The translations under genes and the position numbers were made by a program. A DNA stretch of 64,000 nucleotides from Bacillus sp. B15-48 (GTDB lineage: Bacteria; Bacillota; Bacilli; Bacillales; Cytobacillaceae), in contig NZ_WOFU01000001.1 of NCBI RefSeq assembly GCF_016879755.1, forward strand, positions 434,001 through 498,000, in the 5' to 3' direction. Below, piece by piece: positions 19,096 to 27,097 of the stretch. Below the pieces are notes generated by a model that was not told where the DNA came from, ran no database searches, and saw nothing but the letters and a program-made list of their open reading frames with translations. How positions within the stretch are numbered: position 1 is the first letter of the stretch; every line of letters starts with the position of its first letter.

Positions 19096-19343
19096 GCGTT
19101 ACCAGCATTATCTCTCAAAAAGCCTACGAATCTCTTCGGCCAAACGTTCATAAATGACCTTTTTTAGGAAAAACATAAAAACTTCCTGTGAAACATGAGT
19201 TTTTTGGGCGCTACCCTATTCTTTTTATATATTATATATTATAATATTTGTAAAATTCAGAAATACATATTGATTCAAATAACATTTCCTGTTACGATTA
19301 AATCAAACAAACGGTTGATTGCTAACGTGACAACGGTTACATG

Positions 19344-19392
19344 TTTGTGGTTTGTGGTTTGTGGTTTGTGGTTTGTGGTTTGTGGTTTGCGG
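19344..19392. repeat. Heptanucleotide microsatellite TTTGTGG
   Basis: Six perfect TTTGTGG units (19344-19385) and one TTTGCGG (19386-19392), 40 bases before the start of the luciferase-like gene. The tract lies between the gene's probable promoter and its ribosome site, and slipped-strand changes would alter that distance. Confidence 0.95.
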
Positions 19393-19431
19393 TTGTTCAT
19401 TAAAATTTTTTTAAAAAGGAGTTTTTCTACG

Positions 19432-20499
19432 ATGAAAATGGGTCTTTTCTATGTCAATGAGTGTCATGATGAAAATTACGATCGTGCCTATGGTGAAATG
19501 TTGGAACAAATTCAATATGGTGAAGAGCTTGGCTTTGAAAGTGTATGGTTAGCGGAGCATCATTTTAGTGCGTATGGAAGCATGCCCTCCCCCCAAGTGG
19601 CAGCGGCAGCCATTTCGCAAATCACAAAGAAAATGGATATTGGCATCGGGGTAAGTATTCTGAATTTTGACAATCCAGTGCGAATTGCTGAGGATTATGC
19701 GATGGTTGATATTTTAAGTAATGGTCGTTTAAAATTTGGCGCCGGACGCGGCTATCAACCTTTAGAAGCGAAAGGGCTAGGAATCAGCTTAGAAAGAACA
19801 CGTGAAAGATTTTGGGAATATGTCGACATCATTCAAGGACTTTGGGGCAATGATACCTTTAGCTATAACGGCGAATTTTATCAATTTGAAAATTTAAAAC
19901 TAACACCAAAGCCGATTCAAAAACGAATTCCATTCTACCATGCAGCGATCAGTCCTGAATCATTTGACCTGATTGTCGAAAAAGGGGCACAGGAATTTAT
20001 GGTCACTCCAACTTTAATGGTATTGGATGATGTCCTAGCCTATACGAAAAGAGCGAGAGAACAACTTTTACAAAAAGGAATTTCACCATCGATCCACTTA
20101 AACTTACAAATGCATATCGCTGAAGACACCGATCAAGCGATTAAAAATGTGGAAAAAGAGATGAAGATTTATTTTAACAAAGTACTTGATTTAATTCCTG
20201 GAGCGAAAGGGGCACAGGTTCCAGCAACTTATGAACGTTTTGCCGAAGTTGCAAAGGAATTTGAAGGAACGCTTAATATCGGAGGGCTTAATCAGTCAGG
20301 GGTCGCCCTTTTATCCGGTGGCCAAGAGGCTGTTAATCGGCTTGAAAAGGTCGAGGATGCTGGGGTTAACAGTGTTTCCTGTTGGTTCCGAATGGGAGAC
20401 ATGGAGCACCGCAAAGTCATGAAAACGATGAAACGGTTTGCAGATGAAGTATTGCCTTATTATAAAGCCGCAAAACGCACAGAAAAGATTGGTCAATAA
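19432..20499 (+). CDS. Luciferase-like (LLM class) flavin-dependent oxidoreductase
   Basis: 355 residues. The start at ATG 19432 follows AGGAG by 10 bases; the frame is open further upstream but there it reads through the heptanucleotide tract. Typical bacterial luciferase-family motifs: ESVWLAEHHFSAYGSMPSP near residue 35, IGIGVSILNFDNPVRIAED and LKFGAGRGYQ. The family uses FMNH2 and O2, or F420, to oxidise varied substrates; the substrate is unknown. It stands alone between a repeat region and a terminator. Confidence 0.88.
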   Translation: MKMGLFYVNECHDENYDRAYGEMLEQIQYGEELGFESVWLAEHHFSAYGSMPSPQVAAAAISQITKKMDIGIGVSILNFDNPVRIAEDYAMVDILSNGRLKFGAGRGYQPLEAKGLGISLERTRERFWEYVDIIQGLWGNDTFSYNGEFYQFENLKLTPKPIQKRIPFYHAAISPESFDLIVEKGAQEFMVTPTLMVLDDVLAYTKRAREQLLQKGISPSIHLNLQMHIAEDTDQAIKNVEKEMKIYFNKVLDLIPGAKGAQVPATYERFAEVAKEFEGTLNIGGLNQSGVALLSGGQEAVNRLEKVEDAGVNSVSCWFRMGDMEHRKVMKTMKRFADEVLPYYKAAKRTEKIGQ

Positions 20500-20529
20500 T
20501 AAGACTAAAAATACGTAGTTACGGATTGC

Positions 20530-20581
20530 AAACTCCGGCTTTGTTTAAAAACAACAATTGGACAAAGTTGGAGTTTCTTTT
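20530..20581 (+). terminator. Terminator after the LLM gene
   Basis: AAACTCC...GGAGTTT outer stem with an inner CTTTGT/ACAAAG pair and a loop of 17 bases, followed by CTTTTT. Confidence 0.75.
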
Positions 20582-20613
20582 TAAAATAGTTAGAAAGGGA
20601 GGTTTATTCTGAC

Positions 20614-20766
20614 ATGAAAAAATTGTCAGACGACTCATTGATTGAAGTTTATTTTAAAGCAAGGGCTCTAAATTTAAACTTAGCATTCATTAAACTAATC
20701 GAGGACGAAATCGATGAACGATCATTATCACATAAAATTGAGAATGAATTTTCCGTAAATACATAA
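20614..20766 (+). CDS. sda: Sporulation checkpoint histidine-kinase inhibitor Sda
   Basis: 50 codons: [20 protein letters not shown] followed by [20 protein letters not shown]. This matches, from memory, the 46-residue Sda of Bacillus subtilis ([20 protein letters not shown]), a helical hairpin that binds KinA-type kinases and blocks the sporulation phosphorelay when DNA replication is impaired. GGGAGG precedes the ATG by about 11 bases. The C-terminus is about four residues longer than in B. subtilis. It lies after the LLM terminator and 62 bases before a GntR regulator gene. Confidence 0.9.
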   Translation: MKKLSDDSLIEVYFKARALNLNLAFIKLIEDEIDERSLSHKIENEFSVNT

Positions 20767-20828
20767 TCTGTCACCTACGAAATTTCAAACTTTCCAAAAA
20801 TTTGAGAATTTAATTAAGGAAGGAATAA

Positions 20829-21485
20829 ATGATGGAGAATCATCTGCCTGTTTCTAATAAATTAAAAGCGTCACGGAACTCATTGCCGGATATGATTGCA
20901 AATCATCTATTGAAAAAGATCTTTATGGGTGAATTCATCCAGGGAGAGCGCCTAATTGAAAGCGAGATTGCCAGAGAATTAAATGTAAGTAATATTCCTG
21001 TGCGCGAGGCATTCTATATTCTGCAAAACACGGAAATTATTGAACGTCTCCCACGAAAAGGCGTACGGGTAAAAGCGATGTCAAAAAAAGAAATTAACGA
21101 TTACAAAGATGCCTTAATTGAAGTTTATCAGTTAGGAGTCGATTATTCGCAACACAAATGGAACGAAGACAATCTTCGTCAACTTGAGGATTACTTAAAA
21201 GAAGCTACAGAGAAATTAGTAGAAAAAGATGTGCTCGAGTACGTTCTAAAGTGTGATCAAATTAGCCATTACATTTTTGTCGTCGCAAACAATAAAGCAC
21301 TTCTACGATTTTACTCTGAAATCGCCTATATTACTAAAGTTTACTGTCAAATAAAATGGGAGAAAGATAAGATTGATTATTATCATTCCCGGATAGAAGG
21401 AATGGTAAAAGCTATTCAAGCGGGGGATTTTGAACAAGCTAAAACTGAATTAGTGACGTTAACAAACGAATCGTTAATCATTTAA
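20829..21485 (+). CDS. GntR-family (FadR/FCD subfamily) transcriptional regulator
   Basis: 218 residues. The N-terminal winged helix holds ERLIESEIARELNVSNIPVREAFYIL (about 40-65). The FCD-type helical effector domain follows. Such regulators respond to organic acids. The neighbours are sda upstream and a convergent SDR gene downstream; no obvious target operon is adjacent. The ATG at 20829 and the one directly after are equally likely starts. Confidence 0.85.
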   Translation: MMENHLPVSNKLKASRNSLPDMIANHLLKKIFMGEFIQGERLIESEIARELNVSNIPVREAFYILQNTEIIERLPRKGVRVKAMSKKEINDYKDALIEVYQLGVDYSQHKWNEDNLRQLEDYLKEATEKLVEKDVLEYVLKCDQISHYIFVVANNKALLRFYSEIAYITKVYCQIKWEKDKIDYYHSRIEGMVKAIQAGDFEQAKTELVTLTNESLII

Positions 21486-21536
21486 TTGCTTGCTGAAATA
21501 TTGGGAGGGTATTATAGTTGGGTGAAAATCACAGGT

Positions 21537-21571
21537 AAAAGAGAGGAGAACCATTATAAGGTCCCCCTCTC
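21537..21571 (-). terminator. Terminator of the SDR gene
   Basis: A 12-bp stem (arms 21541-21552 and 21560-21571, some G-U pairs, 7-base loop) is followed on the minus strand by TTTT. It lies 140 bases after the SDR stop. A 67-codon plus-strand frame across it has no ribosome site and is rejected. Confidence 0.75.
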
Positions 21572-21712
21572 GCTTATTGTACCTTTCTGTAAGACCGTGG
21601 ATAGTTTATGGGGCGAAACAATTCTATTTATTATATCTGGTTCGGCAAAGCCGAAGTTTTACCAGCTGTATAAAGACTACTCCGTCTAATTACTTCAATA
21701 AAACCCCTAGCA

Positions 21713-22450
21713 TTATTTCGAACCCCAGCCTCCGTCAACTTTAATGGCTTGGCCTGTGATAAAGTCGGATTCCTCTGAGGATAGGAATAATACCATATTG
21801 CCAATTTCCTCTGGATTTCCTAATCTGCCGGCTGGAGTTGCATCAGTAAAGGCTTTTGTGACTTCAGGAGGATTATTCTGCAAGATTGGCGTATTAATAA
21901 TTCCCGGTGAAACAACGTTAATTTGAATATTTTTATCCGCATAGTCCATCGCAACTTGACGACTCATTGCGATAACACCGCCTTTGGAAGCAGAATAGCT
22001 TGGAAGGCCAGTTAATCCAACATGGGCAGCCAATGAGGCAATGCTGACGATTTTTCCATAGCCGTTTTTCACTAACTCTGGTAGCACGACTTTCATCCCG
22101 AAAAATACGCCCTTAAGATTAACATTGATCATCTTGTCAAAATCTTCTTCTGTTAAATCGACGATATCGACCGCTTCGGAAATTCCCGCGATATTACATA
22201 AAATATTCACCGTTTTATACTCTTGGCGCGTCTTTTCTAGTAACCTTTGCCAGTTATCTAATTTTGACACATCTGTTTTAACTGCAAGTGCCTTCCCACC
22301 AGCTTGAATGATTTCACTTGCCGTTTCCTCTTCGCCTTGAATATCCGCACAAACAACGGCACATCCTTCTTGACCAAATCTTAGTGCAATTGACTTCCCA
22401 ATGCCAGAACCTGACCCTGTAATAATCGCGACTTTCCCATTTAACCTCAT
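21713..22450 (-). CDS. Short-chain dehydrogenase/reductase (SDR)
   Basis: 245 residues from ATG 22450, chosen because GGGGAG lies 8 bases upstream; the longer frame to 22480 has none. NAD(P) motif TGSGSGIG (about 10-17), NIAG, catalytic Ser (SIASLA) and YSASK are all present. DIQ at the end of beta 2 (VVCADIQ) suggests NAD(H) preference. It is similar to 3-oxoacyl-ACP reductase-type and sugar-alcohol SDRs; the substrate is unknown. Confidence 0.88.
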   Translation of the reverse strand: MRLNGKVAIITGSGSGIGKSIALRFGQEGCAVVCADIQGEEETASEIIQAGGKALAVKTDVSKLDNWQRLLEKTRQEYKTVNILCNIAGISEAVDIVDLTEEDFDKMINVNLKGVFFGMKVVLPELVKNGYGKIVSIASLAAHVGLTGLPSYSASKGGVIAMSRQVAMDYADKNIQINVVSPGIINTPILQNNPPEVTKAFTDATPAGRLGNPEEIGNMVLFLSSEESDFITGQAIKVDGGWGSK

Positions 22451-22713
22451 TTTGCAATCTCCCCTATCTTTTAAGTTCACCTATTATCTTTCTCTCCTTC
22501 TCTCTATCTATGTACCGTGCGGAAATTTATTATAGGGTTGGAAAGAGAGGAATAGAATAATAGGTCGGTGCAAAGCCCTAGTAAGAAGATAGCATAGGAA
22601 AATCCTAATTGCAATTATTTTCTGAATTATCTAAATATTTTATATGCATTATGTGATTGTCACGCTTCTTATCGTTAAAGTGGGAATCTTGCTTTTAAAC
22701 AAACACGATGGAA

Positions 22714-22840
22714 TGCGCGGTTCTTTATTTTTGAGGATGACTCTGTCCGGAATTAGGGGCGATTTCAGACAGCTTCCTGTTTTTCGAGAATGATCTTGTC
22801 CGAATGACGGCCGGTTTCAGACAGCTTCGTGTTTTTCGGA
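22714..22840. repeat. Tandem repeat, ~52-bp period, TTTCAGACAGCTTC family
   Basis: TTTCAGACAGCTTC(C/G)TG occurs at 22764 and 22816, each preceded by a (C)GAGRATGAYCYTGTCCG stretch. The period is 52 bases. A more decayed unit seems to lie upstream and a partial unit downstream (TTTTTCGGATCAA) up to the stop of the next gene. The rest of 22451-22844 shows nothing I can name. Confidence 0.8.
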
Positions 22841-22844
22841 TCAA

Positions 22845-23144
22845 TTAATTGTACTTAGACTTTAATCTATAATAATAGCTAAAACAGAAGATTATCGTTC
22901 CAATAGCAGTTGCTCCTGTTATATATACCCCATCCCAATCGTTAGAACTTCCTGTCAAACTCCAAACCTCATATGGAATAACTAGGATTAAAAAGACAAG
23001 GATGATTCCCCATAAGAGGGAGCGAACATTTTGTTTAACTTCTTTTACTAACGTCTTACACTCTATTTTTTCAAGCGAGGCAATTTTACGGACGACAAAT
23101 ACTAAACTGAATAACCCAATAACTAGAAAAAGAAAATGCACCAT
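22845..23144 (-). CDS. Small membrane protein of unknown function
   Basis: 99 residues with three predicted membrane helices (about 2-17, 43-60, 72-90) and a basic tail (YYYRLKSKYN). GGGGGAG lies 6 bases before the ATG, which supports a real gene. I do not recognise the family. It is divergent from the DsrE-like gene, and the 52-bp repeats abut its stop. Confidence 0.7.
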   Translation of the reverse strand: MVHFLFLVIGLFSLVFVVRKIASLEKIECKTLVKEVKQNVRSLLWGIILVFLILVIPYEVWSLTGSSNDWDGVYITGATAIGTIIFCFSYYYRLKSKYN

Positions 23145-23292
23145 TTTGTCTCCCCCATCTTCCGTTCTAATTAGAAAATATTAACAATCATAGTTTATCA
23201 TATATGTACCTGTAAAACAGCACTCTAATAAACCAGGAAAAGCCTTTTCGGTTATGCTAAAATGGCATTAATTATTTTGTGAGGTGAAGAAG

Positions 23293-23637
23293 ATGAAGAA
23301 TAAAGTGATTTTGCTTGCTTCGGACCAGTTTGGGAAAGGAGAAAAAGAGCTAGGCGAAGGTGTATTGGAGACGTTCTTTACGATTCTTAAGCAAAAAGAA
23401 CGCGAAGAACTACCTGTAGCTGTTTTTTGTATGAATAGTGGTGTGTTTACTTTAACGGACCGTTCGCTCGTTTCCCTCCAATTAAAAGAATTAGAAGAAA
23501 AAGGAGTGGATGTTCTCGCATGTAAAACATGCGTGGATTATTATGAAATTGAAGATCAGCTTGTAACCGGAAAAATAAGCGGAATGCCCCAATTTATTGA
23601 GTTAGCTTCAAAATATGAAGTCCTGACACTGTCCTAA
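23293..23637 (+). CDS. DsrE-like sulfurtransferase-fold protein (YedF C-terminal type)
   Basis: 114 residues from ATG 23293, with GAGG 8 bases upstream. The sequence KVILLASDQFGKGEKELGEG, then VLACKTCVDYYEI with two Cys near residue 80, matches the DsrE-like domain found at the C-terminus of YedF/selenium-metabolism proteins. There is no TusA domain here, so this is the stand-alone form. Possible sulfur or selenium handling is inferred from the Cys pair. A strong hairpin follows. Confidence 0.75.
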   Translation: MKNKVILLASDQFGKGEKELGEGVLETFFTILKQKEREELPVAVFCMNSGVFTLTDRSLVSLQLKELEEKGVDVLACKTCVDYYEIEDQLVTGKISGMPQFIELASKYEVLTLS

Positions 23638-23654
23638 ATTTAAGAGGTTTTGAC

Positions 23655-23682
23655 ACTCCCGCCACTACAAATCGGCGGGAGT
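23655..23682 (+). terminator. Hairpin after the DsrE-like gene
   Basis: ACTCCCGCC (23655-23663) and GGCGGGAGT (23674-23682), a 9-bp G+C-rich stem. The tail CTTCCCCATTT is poor in T, so it is a weak intrinsic terminator. Confidence 0.65.
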
Positions 23683-23936
23683 CTTCCCCATTTGTTAAGT
23701 CGACAGATTCCTTTTATTAAATTGCTTATTTTGTTCTCACTAATATTGTCATTTAAAAATGATTTGAATGAGCGAACATAGTCCCCTGTAACACGTCTAT
23801 AAGGTTCGTTATAAATTATTATCTCTAATTTGAGACTTCTTAATTGAAAGTATTATCAAAAAGGATTAAGATAAAAATGTTCACAAAATAGTCACAAAAA
23901 TTTTATAACATTAAAAAGAACAATGGGGGAATGAAC

Positions 23937-24680
23937 ATGGCAAATTTAAAAGGGAAAGTCGCAATTGTTACTGGTGGTGCTTCTGGGATTGGCTTAGCAA
24001 CTGTGAAAGCGTTTTTAGAAAAAGGGTTAAAAGCGGTCATCGCTGATTACAACAAGGAAGCAGGGCTAGCAGTAGAAAAAGAATTAAAAGAATCATATGA
24101 AGATGTTTTATTTGTTCAAGTGAATGTCGCAGATGAACAACAAGTCGAAAATCTAGTGGCTAAAACGGTTCAACATTTCGGCCGTTTGGATATCATCTAT
24201 AACAATGCTGGAATTGGTATTCAAAAGCCAACCCATGAAATGACAGCAAAAGAATATAAAAGAGTCATTGAGATTAACCAAGACGGTGTATTTTACGGGT
24301 CTAAATACGCCATTCGTGAAATGTTAAAAACTGGCGGAGGTTCGATTATTAACACATCCTCCATTTTAGGAACAGTTGGTGAACCAACTTCAGCTCCATA
24401 TGCTGCAAGTAAAGGGGCTGTTAACCTCCTGACAAAATCAATAGCTTTAGAATATGCGGATCGCAACATTCGCGTCAATGCAGTAGCACCTGGATTCATT
24501 GAATCTGGTCTTGTGAATAAACAAGCTTTAGGAGATTTTTATGATGGCTTAGTTGCTAAGCATCCCATTGGGCGATTAGGAAATCCAGAAGAAATTGCCC
24601 ATGCTGTTGTTTTCTTAGCTGAAAATGACTTTGTCACTGGCACAACTATTCATGTTGATGGAGGCTATACGGCGAAGTAA
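23937..24680 (+). CDS. Short-chain dehydrogenase/reductase (SDR)
   Basis: 247 residues from ATG 23937; GGGGGA lies 6 bases upstream, and an ATG two codons earlier overlaps it. TGGASGIG (10-17), NNAGIG, catalytic Ser in NTSSILG and YAASK are intact, and the C-terminus ends in TTIHVDGGYTAK. It is a classical FabG-like or glucose-dehydrogenase-like SDR. The upstream region has two TCACAAAA stretches that resemble Rex half sites but form no full operator. Confidence 0.87.
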   Translation: MANLKGKVAIVTGGASGIGLATVKAFLEKGLKAVIADYNKEAGLAVEKELKESYEDVLFVQVNVADEQQVENLVAKTVQHFGRLDIIYNNAGIGIQKPTHEMTAKEYKRVIEINQDGVFYGSKYAIREMLKTGGGSIINTSSILGTVGEPTSAPYAASKGAVNLLTKSIALEYADRNIRVNAVAPGFIESGLVNKQALGDFYDGLVAKHPIGRLGNPEEIAHAVVFLAENDFVTGTTIHVDGGYTAK

Positions 24681-24742
24681 CTTAAAAACTATTTAGATTG
24701 AAATCTACTATTTTTCCGATGTTAAATTGTAATAAAAGAGAG

Positions 24743-24770
24743 GAACCAGCTGTTTTGTCGGAGCTGGTTC
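24743..24770 (+). terminator. Hairpin after the SDR gene
   Basis: GAACCAGCT (24743-24751) and AGCTGGTTC (24762-24770), a 9-bp stem followed by TTCCCCCCTC. A degraded copy of the same element (GTCGGAGCTAGTTCCTTTTT) lies at 25116-25135. Confidence 0.7.
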
Positions 24771-24825
24771 TTCCCCCCTCTTAAATAGAAGGCTTGTATT
24801 TAATTGAGGGACTAGCGAAACTACA

Positions 24826-25015
24826 ATAAGCGGAGATTTTCCGGTTAAATGCAGAATGGAGCTTGTTTCAGGGGGATATAAGGGGAGATTTTCCGCTTAT
24901 GCAAATAAAAATCCCCCATTTTCACGTTTATCGAGTTAGGGGGAATTTCTCCGTTTATTTTGGCTATTTTTAATGCTATTTACTAATTAAGCGGAATTTC
25001 TCCGTCTATTATTAT
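24826..25015. repeat. Tandem repeat array, AAGCGGARATTYTCCGCTTAT family, 52-bp period
   Basis: Four palindromic units near 24826, 24878, 24935 and 24987 (AAGCGGAGATTTTCCGGTTA; AAGGGGAGATTTTCCGCTTA; TAGGGGGAATTTCTCCGTTTA; AAGCGGAATTTCTCCGTCTA). Spacing is about 52, 57 and 52. The same family forms an array at 46514-46705. Confidence 0.9.
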
Positions 25016-25051
25016 TAAGTGTCAAAGAACAAAGTAGGATTAACAATAAGA

Positions 25052-25086
25052 GCAGGGCAAATTCCAAAATGGTTGCCCTGCTTTTT
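25052..25086 (+). terminator. Terminator between convergent SDR and TRAP genes
   Basis: GCAGGGCAA (25052-25060) and TTGCCCTGC (25073-25081), followed by TTTTT on the plus strand. On the minus strand the tail is TCTTATTG, so it may act on both transcripts. Confidence 0.85.
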
Positions 25087-25182
25087 CACACCTCAAAAGA
25101 AACCCGTCAGTTATGTCGGAGCTAGTTCCTTTTTTCCTCCTCGGAAATCTAACTCTAGAATATCTGAAGTGGGTAACAGCCA

Positions 25183-26451
25183 TTACAAAAATAACAACAC
25201 AATCTCCGGCAGGAACGTGACTAATAAAAGAATGAAAATCATCGAAACGACGAACGGCAGAACGGCTCTTGATAGTGCCCCCATTGGTACACCGGAAATG
25301 CTGGAGCCAACAAACAAGTTGACACCGACTGGCGGCGTGAAATAGCCAATCGCTAAATTAATAATCATCAATACACCAAAATGAATCGGATCGTAACCAA
25401 TTTGCGTTACAATCGGTAACAGAATTGGCGTTAAAATAATAATTGCAGCAAGAGGATCCATAAACATTCCGACAAATAAGAGCAAAACGAGAATCAGCAA
25501 AATAATGACCGTTGGATTGCTAGATACCCCGATTAACCACTCGGCAATTTTACTCGGAATTTGTTCAATCGTTAATAAACGTCCAAATGCATTGGCAGCA
25601 CCGACAATAATTAAAACGGTAGCCGTTGTTAATGCGGAATCATAGATCACTTTCGGCAGTTCTTTCCATGAAAGCTCACGGTATAAAACCATTGCGGCAA
25701 ACAGACCATAGACAACGGCCACGACAGCCGCTTCTGTAGGCGTGAAAAATCCGCCATAAATTCCACCCAAAATAATTAAAGGAATCAATAATGCCCATTT
25801 AGCATCCCAAATCGCTTTTACGATTTTCTTAAGCGACGTCTTTTCGTCCAAACCTTTAAAGCCCATTTTCTTCGAATAATACCAAGTCCAAATAATCATC
25901 GCCAGTCCAATTAAAACGCCCGGAAGAATTCCCGAGATGAACATGTCCCCAACAGAAACACTTGCTGTCACCCCATACATGACCATTGGAATACTTGGGG
26001 GGATGATAATCCCGATTGATCCCGCTGCTGCGACAGTTGCAGTCGCAAACCTGCGATCATACCCTTCACGAACCATTGCCGGAATCATTACTCCTCCGAT
26101 TGCAGCAACAGTCGCAGGTCCGGAACCAGAAATCGCGGCAAAGAACATACATGTAATGATGGTGGCAATCGCCAATCCTCCAGTTCGATTCCCGACTAAG
26201 GCACTAGCGACAGCAAATAATCGATTGGAAATTCCACCCTTCCCCATAATTTCTCCTGCAAGAATAAAGAAAGGCACAGCCAGCAATGGGAAGGAGTCGA
26301 CAGATGTGACTAATTCTTTTGCTAAAAATTCTAGCGGCAAACTGCCAGAGTAGATAATCGTAATCAGTGTCGCAAGTCCTAACGCAATCCCGATTGGAAC
26401 GCTCAATATTAATAACAAAGCAAAACTACCAAACAAGACAGCTGTCGTCAT
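25183..26451 (-). CDS. dctM: TRAP transporter large membrane subunit (DctM), system 1
   Basis: 422 residues with about twelve membrane segments and the DctM signatures PFFILAGEIMGKGGIS, AAISGSGPATVAAIGGVMIPAM and GFFTPTEAAVVAVVYG. It drives Na+-coupled uptake of organic acids delivered by the binding protein. The start overlaps the dctQ stop by four bases. It ends the first TRAP operon. It is closely similar to the second DctM at 29652. Confidence 0.94.
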   Translation of the reverse strand: MTTAVLFGSFALLLILSVPIGIALGLATLITIIYSGSLPLEFLAKELVTSVDSFPLLAVPFFILAGEIMGKGGISNRLFAVASALVGNRTGGLAIATIITCMFFAAISGSGPATVAAIGGVMIPAMVREGYDRRFATATVAAAGSIGIIIPPSIPMVMYGVTASVSVGDMFISGILPGVLIGLAMIIWTWYYSKKMGFKGLDEKTSLKKIVKAIWDAKWALLIPLIILGGIYGGFFTPTEAAVVAVVYGLFAAMVLYRELSWKELPKVIYDSALTTATVLIIVGAANAFGRLLTIEQIPSKIAEWLIGVSSNPTVIILLILVLLLFVGMFMDPLAAIIILTPILLPIVTQIGYDPIHFGVLMIINLAIGYFTPPVGVNLFVGSSISGVPMGALSRAVLPFVVSMIFILLLVTFLPEIVLLFL

Positions 26452-26999
26452 TTCCTTCCCCTCCGATCTTGATTATTAGTAAGGGGAACTGCTTTCTTAG
26501 GATGATTCCCAGAATCATCCCCATCTTTTCCGAGAAAAGCACGAATAAGTTTAAGCTGATTTTGAACTAAGCGAATCAACGTCAAGCCCATTCCTACTGG
26601 GGTCGCCATATAAATGAGTCCCATTGGAATTTGATTTGCCGGCGACCTTTGTCCGAATTGCAATAATTGGGTCGCCACCTCGTATCCGTAAATAATAACG
26701 AAGATGGCAAAGCCCATGAAGAACAGATTGGCGATGAAGGTTAAGACCATTTGCCCTTTTTCTCTAAATAAAAATAAGACAGCATCGATTTTCACATGTC
26801 TTTGTTTCTTTACACCGAAGCTAATGCCAATATAAATGAGCCAAATAAAACAGTAACGAGCCAACTCCTCTGACCAGGACAGTGACTGACCAAATTGCCT
26901 AAGGACCACTTGTAAAAAAATTACAGCAACCATGATGGCAGAAAAGAAGACTAGCAAAACTTTTTCAGTATTTTCATCGAACCAACGGATGACATTCAT
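26448..26999 (-). CDS. dctQ: TRAP transporter small membrane subunit (DctQ), system 1
   Basis: 183 residues, four membrane helices, with the DctQ hallmark SWSEELARYCFIWLIYIGISFG near residue 40. The C-terminal 25 residues are charged. It lies between dctP and dctM. A hairpin just upstream may set its level below that of dctP. Confidence 0.9.
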   Translation of the reverse strand: MNVIRWFDENTEKVLLVFFSAIMVAVIFLQVVLRQFGQSLSWSEELARYCFIWLIYIGISFGVKKQRHVKIDAVLFLFREKGQMVLTFIANLFFMGFAIFVIIYGYEVATQLLQFGQRSPANQIPMGLIYMATPVGMGLTLIRLVQNQLKLIRAFLGKDGDDSGNHPKKAVPLTNNQDRRGRK

Positions 27000-27071
27000 C
27001 TTATGCTCCTTTCCGATATAAGGGAAGAAAAAAAGACTTTGAGGAATTCCCCTCCCCCAAAGCCTTTCTTT

Positions 27072-27089
27072 AGCAAACTAAAGTTTGCT
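27072..27089 (-). promoter_or_regulatory. Intercistronic hairpin between dctP and dctQ (system 1)
   Basis: AGCAAAC-TAAA-GTTTGCT, a perfect 7-bp stem, 9 bases after the dctP stop. It has no T-run, so it is more likely to protect the dctP mRNA end than to terminate. A second G-rich pairing (CTTTG/CAAAG) follows. Confidence 0.55.
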
Positions 27090-27097
27090 TCTTGTTC

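Noticed and set aside
21486-21689. 67-codon frame right after the GntR gene
   Set aside because: It starts at TTG without a ribosome site and runs across the SDR terminator stem.
23880-23902. TCACAAAA pair before the SDR gene as a Rex operator
   Set aside because: Both are direct half sites in the same orientation with no inverted partner.
25019-25345. 108-codon frame on the plus strand
   Set aside because: It crosses a terminator hairpin and runs antisense into the dctM gene.
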